Assembly (NCBI RefSeq): GCF_042186555.1
Contig: NC_133327.1
Location: 100,358,353 to 100,422,352 of the forward strand
Direction: 5' to 3'
Source: Aquarana catesbeiana
Taxonomy: Eukaryota > Chordata > Amphibia > Anura > Ranidae
DNA length: 64,000 nucleotides
Position numbers and translations under genes: made by a program. Below are positions 48,401 to 60,145 of the stretch, one piece after another. The notes below the pieces were generated by a model, which worked only from the letters and a program-made list of their open reading frames with translations, was not told the origin of the DNA and did no database searches. Each line of letters begins with the position of its first letter. The stretch's first letter is position 1.

Positions 48401-48750
48401 CCTTAAAGCTTAATGAAATAGAATGTCTAATAACAACAAATAATTTGGCAGATTTGCCAATTCTTGGGGTCGAATTTTTAGTGGAAAGCACGGATCCTGA
48501 GTTTTATTATAATCAAAGAACAGCATTGCTGCTGGCCCCAGTAAGACTTAACTAGGCAAAAATAGGAGCAGTTTCATGTGCCAGAATCAAGGCACAGAGA
48601 TTTTCCGGCATTGTAGATATTCTCTGCATGACTGACCATCAATTGATTGCTGTGAAAAAAGGCAACAAATCCCTACTGGTCCAGAGATGTAAGGGATGAT
48701 GGGCAGATATCTTACCTTGAACAGATCTCCTGATGATTGTCTTGCAAAGG
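48401..48750. other. No gene seen
   Basis: Nothing recognised. Confidence 0.5.
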
Positions 48751-48758
48751 CACTAGGA

Positions 48759-48894
48759 CAGTAATGGCAAACCTTGGCACCCCAGATGTTTTGTAACTAC
48801 ATTTCCCATGATGCTCAACTATACTGCAGAGTGCATAAGCATCATGGGAAATGTAGTTCCAATACATCTTGGGTGCCAAGGTTCACCATCACTG
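48759..48894. mobile_element. hAT MITE, 136 bp, near-perfect hairpin
   Basis: Ends cagtaatggcaaacc and ggttcaccatcactg, flanked by a perfect 8-bp duplication cactagga (48751-48758 and 48895-48902). The two halves pair almost fully (tacatttcccatgatgc arms). Confidence 0.92.
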
Positions 48895-49289
48895 CACTAG
48901 GATGGTCCTAGGTGCTGCAGAGGACCATTTATTTTAAATAAGCACTGAATTGGAAAATGATCTAACTAGCATAAGGCATAGGGTGCATATCACAACTTAC
49001 ATAAATCATTTCAAATGCTGGAGGCATAGTTTGACATCTACATTCGCTAATTTTAATTGGCAAAATGTCCATGAAACAACTATTAACAAAAATTAGTTAC
49101 TCAAAATTGAGCACAGCATACTGTCATGGCATTGTGAGGGAGAGGGCCATCTTGCATAGTGTCAGGGAAAACGTCTGCATACACATGCAGGCGCACAAGC
49201 CTAGGAACCCCTGCCCATGGCCGAGTGACGGGCACATGCGCATGCATAAGAGTGTGAGCATGCGCATTGGTGCTAGGTGGGCTATTTAA

Positions 49290-51220
49290 CCACTTGTCTA
49301 CAGGGCACTTTTACCCTCTTTCTGGCCAGGCCAATTTTCAGCTTTTAGCGCTGTCACACTTTGAATGACAATTGCGCGGTCATGCTACACTGTAACCACG
49401 TGAAATTCTTATAGTTTTCTTCACACAAATAGAGCTTTCATTTGGTGGTATTTAACCACTTCCCGCCCAGCCTATAACATATTGATGGACGGGCAGTGGT
49501 TCTGTTATCCTGACTGGGCATCATATGATGTCCAGCAGGATAACATGCCAATGCATGCCTGCGGGGGGTGTGCAGCGCAGCGATCGCTGGTGTGGCGTGT
49601 CACTCTGACACACCACATCTCTGATCGTGGTAAGGAGCATCTGACAGAGGCTTCTTACCACGTGATCAGCTGTGACCAATCACAGCTGACCATCTCGTGA
49701 ACCAGGAAGTGCCTGTAAACAGCATTCCTCGGTTCATGCTGACAGGGAGAGCCGATCAGCGGCTGTCCCTATCAGAGGGGGGGTCTGTGCTGATAATCAG
49801 CACATTGATTATCAGCACAGCCCCCATCAGATGTGCCCATCAGCTGCCAATTAGTGCCCAACATCTGCCAGTCAGTACCCCCTCAATAAAGTCTCTCAGT
49901 GCCAAAATACCAATCAGAGCCCACCATAGTGCCAATCAGTGCCCAGCTGTAACACCTGTCAGTACCTCATCACCAGTGCTGCCCATCACTGCCATCTATT
50001 AGTGTCCATCAGTGCCAATCAGTGCCACCTATCAGTGCCCATCAGTGCCGCTGGTCAGTGCCCATCAGTGCCGCCGGTCAGTGCCCATCAGTGCCACCGG
50101 TCAGTGCCCATCAGTGCCACCGGTCAGTGCTCATCAGTGCTGCATATCAGTGCCCATCATTTCTACATATCAGTGCCCATCAGTGCTGCCTCATCAGTTA
50201 AGGAGAAAACTAAATTTTATGACAGAAACTAAGAAAAACATTTTTTTCAAAAAATGTTGGTCTTTTTTAGTTTGTTTAGCAAAAAATAAAAACCCCAGAG
50301 GTGATCAAATACCACCAAAAGAAGGCACTATTTGTGGGAAGAAAATTATACAAATTTAGTTTGGGTACAGTGCTGCATGACCGCACAATTGTCAGTCAAA
50401 GCAAGACAGAGCTGAAAGCTGAAAATTGCCCTGGCAGGAAGGGGCGAAAGTGCCTGGTATTGAAGTGGTTAACCACTGCTGGGTTTTTTATTTTTTACAA
50501 AAAAAAAGACTGAAAATTTTGAAAAAAATATGTTTTTCTTGTTTCTGTCAGTAAATTTTGTAAATATGTAATTTTTCTCCTTCACTGATGTGCGCTGATG
50601 AGGCGGCACTGATGAGGTGGCACTGATGGCCACTGATAGGCTGCTCTGATGGGCACTGATGAGGTGGCACTTGTGGGCCCCGATGAGGAGGCACTTATGG
50701 GCACTGATATGTGGCACTGATAGGCGGCACTGATGGGTGGCACTGATGGGCACTGATAGGCGACACTGGTGGGCACTGATAGGCGACACTGGTGGGCACT
50801 GATAAGCGACACAGATAGGTGGCACTGATGGGCATTGATGGCCAGCAATGATGGGCATTACTGATAGACGGCACTGATAGCCATCACTGACTGGCATCAC
50901 TAATGGGCACTGATTGGTGGCACTTGTGGGCACTGATTGCTGACACTGGTGGGCACTGATTGCTGGCACTGGTGGCACTGTATTGTAATCAGCGCACTCA
51001 TGATCAGTGCCCAGATTACATGTCTGGATGCCCCTGCGAGGAGATGCCGCTGACTGTCTCTCCTCGCCACACACTTTGTCAGTGTGAGACGATTACTGGC
51101 ATTTCCGTGTTTACATGTATCCAATCGCAGCTCTTTACAGAGATCAGGGTCTCGCCGTGTCCTAGAAATGTGGTGCGGCTGTGATCACCACTCTATGCCC
51201 TTGCAACAGGCGGCAAGTGG
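49290..51220 (-). mobile_element. TTAA element A (piggyBac-like), outer
   Basis: TTAA (49286-49289), CCACTTGTCTAC ... GGCAAGTGG, TTAA (51221-51224). The left part matches the start of the 8189 repeat (gacaattgcgcggtcatg, acaaatagagcttt). The right part has minisatellite gatgggcactgatagg-type units (50585-50965). No transposase; non-autonomous. Element B is inserted in it. Confidence 0.85.
49456..50468 (+). mobile_element. TTAA element B nested in A
   Basis: TTAA (49452-49455), CCACTTCCCGCCC ... TGAAGTGG, TTAA (50469-50472). Removing B rejoins element A as ...ggtatttaa-ccactgctggg. B carries cagtgcccatcagtgcc minisatellite (49990-50190) and terminal sequence complementary to A, so it is the same family in the opposite orientation. 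Confidence 0.9.
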
Positions 51221-51780
51221 TTAAACTGCACTAGTCCCCTGTGTCAGTGCTGTTTTGTCTATTATACTCCTGAGCATCTGTGCATCTCTTCCTGTGCTGA
51301 TTCTCTGTTGCTGACCTCATCTGTACCTGACTCTGCCTGAACACTGACTGTATGGACCACTGGTTTGCCTCTGGACTATTAGCTCCCTTGGTTTATCTGT
51401 CTTGCTGTTACTGACCCTGGCCTGGTTCCTGACTACTCTGATGCCTGCTTGTCTGCACCTTGATCTGACTGACCTGGACTACCCGACCTTGCCTTGGCTT
51501 TACTACCTGCACCTGCATCAGCTAACCTGTGCCTCCCCTCCAGCTCTGGTCCTTCTACCTGAGTGCATCCAGCCAGTCATCTCTGCCCACCCTAAGGCAC
51601 ATCAGCACCTGCGGGCAGAAGTCTTTACAGGCATTCGTGCCACTCTGTACTCTGGCATTTCCTGTTACCTTACCAGGGCTCCTGAGCCAGAGCTGTAAGA
51701 GAGGCTGATCTCTTTGCTTCAGACTCCATCACCAGGTACATTACACGTAGCTTGTGACCATTCCATCACCACGACTGGCA

Positions 51781-52079
51781 CATAATATGATTCAAAAGAC
51801 TTTCTTTTTTTACATTTTCCTGCTTATTGTCAGCTCAGCTATAACATGCTGTGGTGAAGAAGGAACAGACACACACAAGTGTTAATCTATTGCATTCATT
51901 CACATGTACTGTATCTATCTGTTATGTAGACATGGTAATTCAATTATGTGTTGCATTTCATATAAAGCTGACATTGCACTTGGATTATATTATGCAGTCA
52001 GTTTTGGTCCAGTTGGGATCAGTACTTTCTTCATACATGTACATTATATAACCAGTCAAAACGAAAGAAAGTTCCCCTA
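51781..52079. other. No gene seen
   Basis: Unassigned AT-rich sequence. Confidence 0.5.
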
Positions 52080-52860
52080 ATGGTGGACTTTAAAGGCACA
52101 TGTAAAAGAACATATAAGGAGTTTGTAAGATATATATAACAAAGTTATTTTATTAGTTAGAAAACATGATATAACCAACAAATGACAAGATTATCAAAAA
52201 GATAGTTCTTAGTAGGGAATGCGAATCATAAATTCATACATAGATATACAGTTGATACCAATGTTTTTGTACCCTGCACACGACGCGTTTCAGAGTTACT
52301 TGGCCTCCTTCTTCAGGGGTGGATATCAGTGTACAAACAGTTATTGGTACTGTATAGGCTGACTTGGCATTCCAGAGTAGTTAAAAACAAAAAGCACTGA
52401 CAGTGTCTTTCTGTCCAGCGTATTCTCAATTATAGTGGGTGTAAATTTAGTCACATATTCCAAATATCATTGCTGTTGTGTAACATAAGAAAAGTTTCTT
52501 TGGGTGTGGAAAAAGTATTTTTCAAAAAAAAGTGGAAAAAAGGCCCAAAAACTGATGAAGGGACCTGTAAAGCGGTTTTGTGACCTGGAACTCCACTGAG
52601 GTCGAGGGCGGATCCTGATAGTCCTTCAACGGATGGTACAAGGGAATGTATATACAGTGACTGATGTTAATTCAGAAGGTATGTCTTGAATGTCCTGAAT
52701 GATTTTACACCCAGAAGCTGGAGGTCTGCTCAGGCCGGGATCATCCTGCAAATTGTAGCGGATCTGCTACAAGCGGATCCCAAAGAAACTTTTCTTATGT
52801 TACACAACAGCAATGATATTTGGAATATGTGAATATTATAAATCATTTGAGCATTCAAAT
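52080..52860 (-). mobile_element. Penelope-like terminal region with inverted repeat
   Basis: 52451-52504 and 52779-52832 form a 54-bp inverted repeat (contains aacataagaaaagtttctttggg). A hammerhead-like motif lies at 52277-52321. 52553-52590 has a second CTGATGAAGGGAC core start without the matching GAAA. Such layouts belong to the terminal repeats of Penelope-like elements. No reverse transcriptase is here. Confidence 0.55.
52277..52321 (-). ncRNA. Hammerhead-ribozyme-like motif (Penelope type)
   Basis: On the minus strand: CTGAAGA (52316-52310), a short helix II region AGGAG...CTCT, then GAAACGCGTC (52291-52282). CUGANGA and GAAA are the hammerhead core, and CGCG in GAAACGCGUC makes the tiny helix III of the minimal form, with GUC as the cleavage triplet. 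Helix I would pair CACCC before the core with GTGTG after it, one mismatch in five. Helix II is weak (GGAG/CUCU with a wobble, or a shifted register). Penelope-like elements are known to carry such motifs; activity of this copy is unproven. Confidence 0.5.
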
Positions 52861-53902
52861 TGGACACAGCTTTAACCATTTCAACTCATTTGGTAAATCA
52901 ACTTTATTGATTGGCTAGATTTGACTTTCTAATCTAATCAACAACCTTTTTATCCCAAGCGTCTCAGCTTTCCCCTTTCCTTATCCTTCTATAAACACAA
53001 ACATGCCTGTTAGGTATATGAATGTACACATTTGAGAAAAATCTTTCAGTGGTTGGATTGTGCCTGAACCCCAACTGCCAACCAACATATAACATTTTGT
53101 TTGTTAAGGCACTGGATATAATAAACAACAGCCTTTTAAAATAAGCTTAAGCTACTGGGTATCATAAACAACAGCCTTGTTTTTCTCTATAAGGTTAAGA
53201 ATAAATTAATTATCTAGTATAAGGTTTTTGAATGTGATAAATGTGCTTCATACTATCTCATGCAAATAACAACATTGTACGGGTCAAAAAGGTTATTAAA
53301 CTACAATCATTTGGAGCCAAAAATTCATGAAACGTCAGCAGTGATGCTCTTTAATTTTTTTCCCCAGCAAAAACAATGTGTTGTACATTTGTATATAGGG
53401 ATTTGTTGCCTTTTTTTTATGTACATAAAATAACATTTGCGTAAAACTAAATAACCAGTAGAGTTATACTAACTCTGGTTTAAAAAGAAAACAATATATT
53501 TAAAGGGTAACTCCAAAAAAATTGCAAATAAAAAAAATTAATAATATAGCGTATACAATTGCGACACAAGGCATATTGAAATTAAATGTTATTAAGAATT
53601 ACCTTTCCTTTTCAATCCACAGCTCTGTAAGGTTCTGTAAACTGCAATGCAGAATTTACACAGAACGCCCACCAGAAACATTTCCACAAAATTTCCTGCT
53701 CATGTGTTTGGCTCACTGATTTTCCCAGAAGTCTGCACTAAGATAAGTCAGATTTTTGGCATCCCCTGCAGCAAAAATGTCCTTTTTGGTGAGAAACTCC
53801 CAATAGGAAATCACATCTAAAGGGATGCAGACCCTGCTATTTTCCTCATTAGAGCCCTGCAGGTGCAGCAACTGGTTGATAATTATGAAACCACACCTGT
53901 AA
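52861..53902. other. No gene seen
   Basis: AT-rich with a small direct duplication of ataaacaacagcctt (about 53120 and 53162). No ORF supported. Confidence 0.5.
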
Positions 53903-54326
53903 TGCCGTGTACATACGATCGGAAATTCCGCCAGCAAAAGACCGATGAGAGCTTTTGGTTGGAAAATGCGACCATGTGTATGCTCCATCGGACTTTTGCT
54001 GGCCGAATTCCAGCCAGCAAAAGATTGAGAGCATGTTCTCAATTTTTCGGTCGGAAAAAGTTCCTATCCGAAAATGCGATTGTCTGTAGCAATTCCAATG
54101 AGCAAAATTCCTACGCATGCTCGGAAACAATTGGACGCATGCTCGGAAGCATTGAACTTCATTTTCTCGGCTTGCCATAGTGTTGTATGTCACCGCGTTC
54201 TTGACGGTCGAAAGTTCAGCAAACTTTTGTGTGACCATGTGTATGCAAGCCAAGCTTGAGTGGAATCCCGTCGGAAAAGCCATCATATCTTTTTCCGACC
54301 AAAATACCAATCTTGTGTACGTGGCA
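53903..54326. mobile_element. TIR element, gtacatacgatcgg type (3)
   Basis: Termini tgccgtgtacatacgatcgg and attggtat/cttgtgtacgtggca are related to those of 30475 and 31202. Interior gcatgctcgg and tcggaaaa words. No ORF. More diverged than the other two. Confidence 0.55.
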
Positions 54327-54826
54327 TGTGACTCACTCAGCATATGGACATGACTTCTTCAGAATAACAAAAGGTAGGAATCTGCAACAAATTTGGTTTA
54401 AATCCTTGCAATGTACATAGATCACCCAGAGGGGAATGTTTTTTTTTTTCTCAACAAAAGTGGAGTTACTCTTTAAGTATGTTTTCTTAATCCAAAAAGT
54501 ACCATCTATCTCTCGGCCTCCTCCAAATCTCAAAATTCCTTTTTCTTGCTGCTGTGATCTGAATTCCTGTTAGAGGGTGACTACGTTAATTCTCCATGGT
54601 CCCACTGTATGTAGGGACTTAACCATCCTCTCTTGCTTGCTTCTGGGATGATCTAGGGATTATGGGATTTGTAGTGTGTATAGAGTATTGTACAAGACTG
54701 CAAGTAACGCCCACTGCTTGTCTCAAACAAATAGAAGTGGGGGGGGGGAGAGGAGGATGTTACAAGGAGGAAAAAAACACTGTAAGAAAAGCCTTTAAAA
54801 AAAAAAAAAAATTATATGCAGAGCTA
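54327..54826. other. No gene seen
   Basis: Unassigned, with a G-run at 54738-54749 and poly-A near 54798-54812. Confidence 0.5.
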
Positions 54827-54830
54827 TTAA

Positions 54831-55787
54831 CCACTTGACCTCGTGAAGATTTACCCCCCTTCATGACCAGGCCATTTTTTGCGATACGGCACTGCGTTAT
54901 TTTACCTGACAATTGCATGGTCATGCCATGTTGTACCCAAATAAAATGTATGTCTTTTTTCCCACAAATAGAGCTTTCTTTTGTTGGTATTTGATCACCT
55001 CTGCATTTTTTTATTTTTTTGCGCTATAAACAACAATTTTGAAAAAAAAACAAAAACAAATTTTTTACTTTCTGCAGTAAAACATATCCAGTAAAATAAT
55101 TGAAAAACCAAATCTCTTCATAAATTTAGGTAAATATGTATTCTGCTACATTTGGTTAAAAAATCCCAATAAGCGTATATTAATTGGTTTGCGCAAAAGT
55201 TATAGCGTCTACAAACTATGGGATATTTTTATTTATTTATTTATTTATTTATTATTCTTTTTTTTTTTTTACTAGTAATGGTGGCAATCAGCAACTTATA
55301 GCGGGACTGCGATATTCAGACACTAATTTAGACTTTTGACACTTTTTGGGGACCAGTGACACAAATACAGTGATCAGTGCTAAAAAAATATGCATTGTCT
55401 CTGTACTAATGACACTGGCTAGGAAGGGGTGTTTTTCTAAACAGTGGAAGGTGCTTTTACTAGGGGAAGACATAGATCTGTGTCCCTCCTTTGCAGAGAC
55501 ACCGGACCTATGCCTTCCCTCCTGTCAGAACAGCAATCTGCCTTGTTTACATAGGCAGACCGCCATTCTGCCTCTCTGCTGGATCATCGGCGGGTGCCAG
55601 CAGACATCCAGTCTGCAGTACCCATTGCTGGGCTCCCACTGTGTTTGATCACAGCAGGAGCGAGCCTCCGGTGGCACGCATGCATGCCCCCTACCCAAAA
55701 GAGCCTTATCACGTATACATACGTGATCCAGTGTACAGGTGCCACTCTGTAGCAGTAAAACTGCTATGACAAAAGGACCAGAACTTG
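54831..55787 (+). mobile_element. TTAA element C (piggyBac-like)
   Basis: TTAA (54827-54830), CCACTTGACC ..., with right end ...ccagaacttg before TTAA (55788-55791). The left part matches the 8189 family (ttaccccccttcatgacc, acaaatagagcttt). 957 bp, no transposase. (TTTA)n at 55228-55256. Confidence 0.7.
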
Positions 55788-55791
55788 TTAA

Positions 55792-56205
55792 AGTGATTAT
55801 AAAGGATATTTTTTTTCTTAAAAAAATAACAAACATGTCTATACCTACCTGCTCTGTGCGATGGAATTGCACAGAAAAGCCCCAAACTTCCCCTTCTCGA
55901 GTCCCCATCTTGCTTCTCCTTTCTGTCCAGTGCCCCCATGGGAAGGTGCTTGTGTGCGTTCGCACCCGAGCCCCGCTGCTGCGTCAATTGAAAAACAGAC
56001 AGCGGGACTTGGTCACCCGATGCTCCAATGCTCCTGATGCCCCAGCAAAGCCAGTGAGACATGGAAGTCAGGGGAGAGAAGAGCTGCAGACATGCCCAGC
56101 GCTGGATCGAATGAGGGCTCAGGTATGTAAATGGGGGGTGGGGGGTCAATACTGATTAATTGGAATGCATTATGGTAAAAATAATATTTAGGCTTTAGAA
56201 CCACT
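55792..56205. mobile_element. TTAA element E (piggyBac-like MITE)
   Basis: TTAA (55788-55791) then agtgattataaagg, and ggctttagaaccact then TTAA (56206-56209). Termini agtgatt/aaccact are inverted. 414 bp, no ORF. It shares its left TTAA with the right end of element C. Confidence 0.75.
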
Positions 56206-56350
56206 TTAAGCAGTGAATATGTATGGATATTTTTTGGATAATAAAGGTCACTTTAATGTCACTTTATTTTTATTTGGCAAACAAAACAAACAGGAAAAGT
56301 ACACCATCAAAGTCCCACTTCACATTTCCTGCATCAAAAAAAATGTTTAA

Positions 56351-56750
56351 CCACTTCAGCCCCGGAAGGATTTGCCCCCTTAATGACCAGGCCATTTTTT
56401 TGCAATACGGCATTGTTTTAACTGACAATTGCACGGTCGTGCGACGCTGTACTCAAACAAAATTGACATCCTTTTTTTCCCACAGCAAGAGCTTTCTTTT
56501 GGTGGTATTTGATCACATCTGTGGTTTTTATTTTTTGCACTATAAACAAAGAGTGACAATTTTGAAAAAAATACTTTTTTTTTTAACTTTTTGCTATAAT
56601 ACATATCCCCAAAAAATATTTAAAAAAAAACAACACATTTATTCATCAGTTTAGGCCGATATATATTTTTCTACATTTTTTGGTAAAAAAAAAAAAAGAA
56701 CGCAATAGGTGAATATTCATTGGTTTGTGCAAAAGTTGTCAAAACCAGGT
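56351..56750 (+). mobile_element. TTAA element D, left end only
   Basis: TTAA (56347-56350) then CCACTTCAGCCCCGGAAGG and about 400 bp closely matching the start of the 8189 element. It is cut off near 56750. Confidence 0.75.
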
Positions 56751-56859
56751 ACCACTCCCCCTCCCCCCCAAAAAGTGCCAAATGTGGCAGTGAAGGGGGG
56801 AGAGCACAAACAAGCCGAAATTCCCCTTTTGGCTGAAGTTTCAAAGTTTTAATAAGGAG

Positions 56860-57295
56860 GTTGAAGTTCTTTAGTTATGAAGAATGACTGCAAACATGAA
56901 AATTATTCTTCCTGGTGAAGAGACACTAAGGAGAGGATATTATCACAATATCCAATCTTTGAATGGTGACTCAAACATTAGGAGTAAACTATTTAGCCTA
57001 AGGTTTCTAAGACATGCAGCCACACAATGAAGTTGGATGAGAAGTGGTTCAGTCTTAAACTGCATAAAGAGTTCTTTACTGATAGAGCTGTAAAGATGTG
57101 GAACTCCCTTCCACAGTTAGTGGTGTTAGTGGGGTCTGTGAATAAATTCAAAAAACTTTTAGATGAGTTTCTTATTGAACGCTACAGGGATATGCAAAGG
57201 GATAGTGACAAACACACACACTCAGTTTGAACTGGATGAACTGGTGTCTTTATTCAATCTTACCAACTATGTAGTTATCTAAGACACTGCTGCTT
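56860..57295 (+). pseudogene. Non-LTR LINE, 3' end fragment
   Basis: Remnant of a reverse transcriptase C-terminus. 57027-57230 reads FFTDRAVKMWNSLPQLVV and SVNKFKKLLDEFL, the WNSLP...FK..LD block found at the end of several CR1/Jockey-group LINE proteins. It is followed by tgaactggatgaactggtg and cttaccaactatgtag. No core RT motifs, so it is 5'-truncated. The exact clade cannot be set. Confidence 0.6.
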
Positions 57296-58516
57296 CTGAC
57301 TGCTAGTCTTGTGAGATTTGGAGTGAGATTTTGTGATGTCACTAATGTGCTGCTCACTGCTTTCATTTTAGAGAGAAACCAGTAGAACCCAAGAACATGC
57401 AGTGCAAAGATCTCCCTACTTTGTACAACATATATTTTGTGTGTTAGTGCTTACTCCACCTCTCCGGCTGCTTCTTAAATTTTCCATCATTCATCAGATA
57501 ACCAATCCCCGGGGGGGGGGGGGAACTGCCACGAGGAAGCAAATCCCTGCCTCTACCATGGTGGCCACCTCCACACAGAGACACAGTGCAGAACAAAGCA
57601 TAGTAAGTCATTAACAAGAATAAGTTCAGTTACTAGAAATCTACAGGAACTACTGGTGATCAATCATTGGCCAACTGTTTGCTTTTTTTGGGCACAACTT
57701 CCACAGTGCTGGTTCTCTTTAACATGGAAGTACTCTATGGAGATAGCATAGCCAGCATAAAGATATAGTGGCCCTTTAAGATTTTACTAAAATCACAATA
57801 ATACTTATATATGCCTGTGTATAAAAACAAATGCATACAGCTTGTGCCACCATAGCACTAGGTCCTAAGGCAAGAGAATCACACATACAGCCTCTGTATA
57901 TTTTACACTTAGAGTGATAATCTCATCATACTAACGTGACACCTCTAAATCCCACATTGAAACTCATAAAAAAAACATATAAAGTATACCGTATATATTG
58001 TAAATTTTGGGGGATTGTAGCTCCACAGGACCAAGTGCAAAGCCGGTAAACTTTAAACAAAAAGGCTTTTATTTTCAGCAAGCAAATCAAAATAAGGCTT
58101 CCAGCACACAAGCAAAAATACAAAATAAAGTCTGCTTATCTTCAGCACAAAGTAAAAGTAAAAAGGCACCTAGAGTTTGTGGATGGGTCTTTATCCCAAG
58201 GTTTTAACAGTCCTTGTTTATTATTTTAGCAACCCCCAGCAAACTCACAGCTCTCCAAGGAAGGTGTATTCACCAACTCCTCCTCACCAACACACCTAGC
58301 ACTACTTCCTGTCTTTAAGAGCTGCTTCCTGGAGGCTCTTAACCCCGTGTGTGCTGAATCCCTATAGTCAGGGGTGGAGGCTCTTTCCCACTCGAATATC
58401 ACTGAGAGCCTCCGAAATTCCTGGTCCCAAATATCTCTTTATTAACACAGAGAGAACTGCGAGTCAGTCATATATATATAAGTATATATATATATATATA
58501 ATTATATATTTATACA
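57296..58516. other. No gene seen; G-run and (TA)n
   Basis: A G-run lies at 57510-57523, and TA-rich sequence at 58471-58510 abuts the Tc1 element. No ORF supported. Confidence 0.5.
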
Positions 58517-58750
58517 CAGTATCTCACAAAAGTGAGTACACCCCTCACATTTTTGTAAATATTTTATTATATATTTTCACGTGACAAATGAAATTTTGCT
58601 ACAATGTAAAGCAGTGAGTGTACAGCTTGTAAAACAGTGCAAATTTGCTGTCCCCTAAAATAACTCAACACACAGCCATTAATGTCTAAACCTCTGGCAA
58701 CAAAAGTGAGTACACCCCTAAGTGAAAATGTCCAAATTGGGCCCAAAGTG

Positions 58751-59745
58751 TCAATATTTTGTGTGGCCACCATTATTTTCCAGCACTGCTTTAACCCTCT
58801 TGGGCATGGAGTTCACCAGAGCTTCACAGGTTGCCACTGGAGTCCTCTTCCACTCCTCCATGACGACATCACGGAGCTGGTGGATGTTAGAGACCTTGCG
58901 CTCCTCCCCCTTACATTTGAGGATGCCCCACAGATGCTCAATAGTGTTTAGGTCTGGAGACATGCTTGGCCAGTCCATCACCTTTACCCTCAGCTTCTTT
59001 AGCAAGGCAGTAGTTGTCTTGGAGGTGTGTTTGGGGTCGTCATCATGTTGGAATACTGCCCTGCAGCCCAGTCCCTGAAGGGAGTGGATCATGCCTTGCT
59101 TCAGTACACAGTACATGTTGGCATTCATGGTTTCCTCAATGAACTGTAGCTCCCCAGTGCCGGCAACACTCATGCAGCCCCAGATCATGACACTCCCACC
59201 ACCATGCTTGACTGCAGGCAAGATACACTTGTCTTTGTACTCCTCACCTGGTTGCCGCCACACACGTTTGACACCATCTGAAACAAATAAGTTTATCTTG
59301 GTCTCATCAGACCACAGGACATGGTTCCAGTAATCCATGTCCTTAGTCTGCTTATCTTCAGGAAACTATTTGCAGGCTTTCTTGTGCATCATCTTAAGAA
59401 GAGGCTTCCTTCTGGGATGACAGCCATGCAGACCAATTTGATGCAATGTGTGTCGTATGGTCTGAGCACCGACAGGCTGACCTCCCCACCCCTTCAACTT
59501 CTGCAGCAATGCTGGCAGCACTCATTCATCAATTTCCCAAAGACAACCTCTGGATATGATGCTGAGCACGTGCACTCAACTTCTTTGGTCGACCATGGTG
59601 AGACCTGTTCTGAGTGGAACTTGTCCTGTTAAACCGCTGTATGGTCTTGGCTATTATGCTGCAGCTCAGTTTCAGAGTCTTGACACTCTTCTTATAGCCT
59701 ATTCTTTTTTTCAGATCCTCAGAGTTCTTTGCCATGAGGTGCCAT
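58751..59745 (-). pseudogene. Tc1-family transposase, broken (copy B)
   Basis: The ATG is at 59745-59743. The first part lies in more than one frame: SEDLKKR, then GYKKSVKTLKLSCSIIAKTIQRF (helix-turn-helix) and GRPKKLSARAQ, up to about 59529. The catalytic part is open for 195 codons to the stop at 58751: HVLWSDETKINLF (first Asp), AVFQHDDDPKHTS (second Asp) and SPDLNTIEHLWG (Glu), the DD34E triad. It needs at least two frame corrections in the N-terminal third, so it is dead, but it is better preserved than copy A. Confidence 0.9.
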
Positions 59746-60056
59746 GTTGAACTTCCAGTGACCAGTATGAGAGAGTGAGAGCAATAACACCAAATTTACC
59801 ACACCTGCTCCCCATTCACACCTGAGACCTTGTAACACTAACAAGTCACATGACACCTGGGAGGGAAAATGGCTAATTGGGCCCAATTTGGACATTTTTA
59901 CTTAGGGGTGTACTCACTTTTGTTGCCAGCGGTTTAGACATTAATGGCTGTGCGTTGAGTTATTTTGAGGGGACAGCAAATTGACACTGTTATACAAGCT
60001 GTACACTCACTACTTTACATTGAAGCAAAGTGTAATTTCTTCAGTGTTGTCACATG

Positions 60057-60132
<76 letters not shown>
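60057..60132. repeat. A-run and (TA)n microsatellite
   Basis: About 17 A then about 29 TA units, replacing the outer part of the Tc1 copy B right TIR. Confidence 0.95.
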
Positions 60133-60139
<7 letters not shown>

Positions 60140-60145
60140 AACGTA

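Larger units (their letters stand above)
49122..51780 (+). mobile_element. Probable solo LTR split by a TTAA element
   Basis: tgtcatggcattgtgaggg (49122) to the gctatttaa site, then, after the insert, tgcactagtcccctgtg and a pyrimidine-rich, CTGAC-rich stretch to about 51780. Without the insert this has LTR layout (TG start, TATA-like ctatttaaa). No convincing target duplication was found, and the right end is approximate. Confidence 0.4.
58517..60145 (-). mobile_element. Tc1/mariner element, copy B
   Basis: Starts cagtatctcac at 58517 with the full left TIR. The right TIR is intact inward to gtgttgtcacatg (60056), but then gives way to an A-run and (TA)n, and only aaaatgtga remains of the outer end. 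Same family as copy A. Confidence 0.9.

Noticed and set aside
49939..51074. His/Ser/Cys/Pro repeat ORFs of 97-201 codons
   Set aside because: They are translations of the cagtgcccat minisatellite in the TTAA elements.
52553..52590. Second hammerhead beginning CTGATGAAGGGAC
   Set aside because: The 3' half lacks GAAA and a cleavage triplet, so only a remnant can be claimed.
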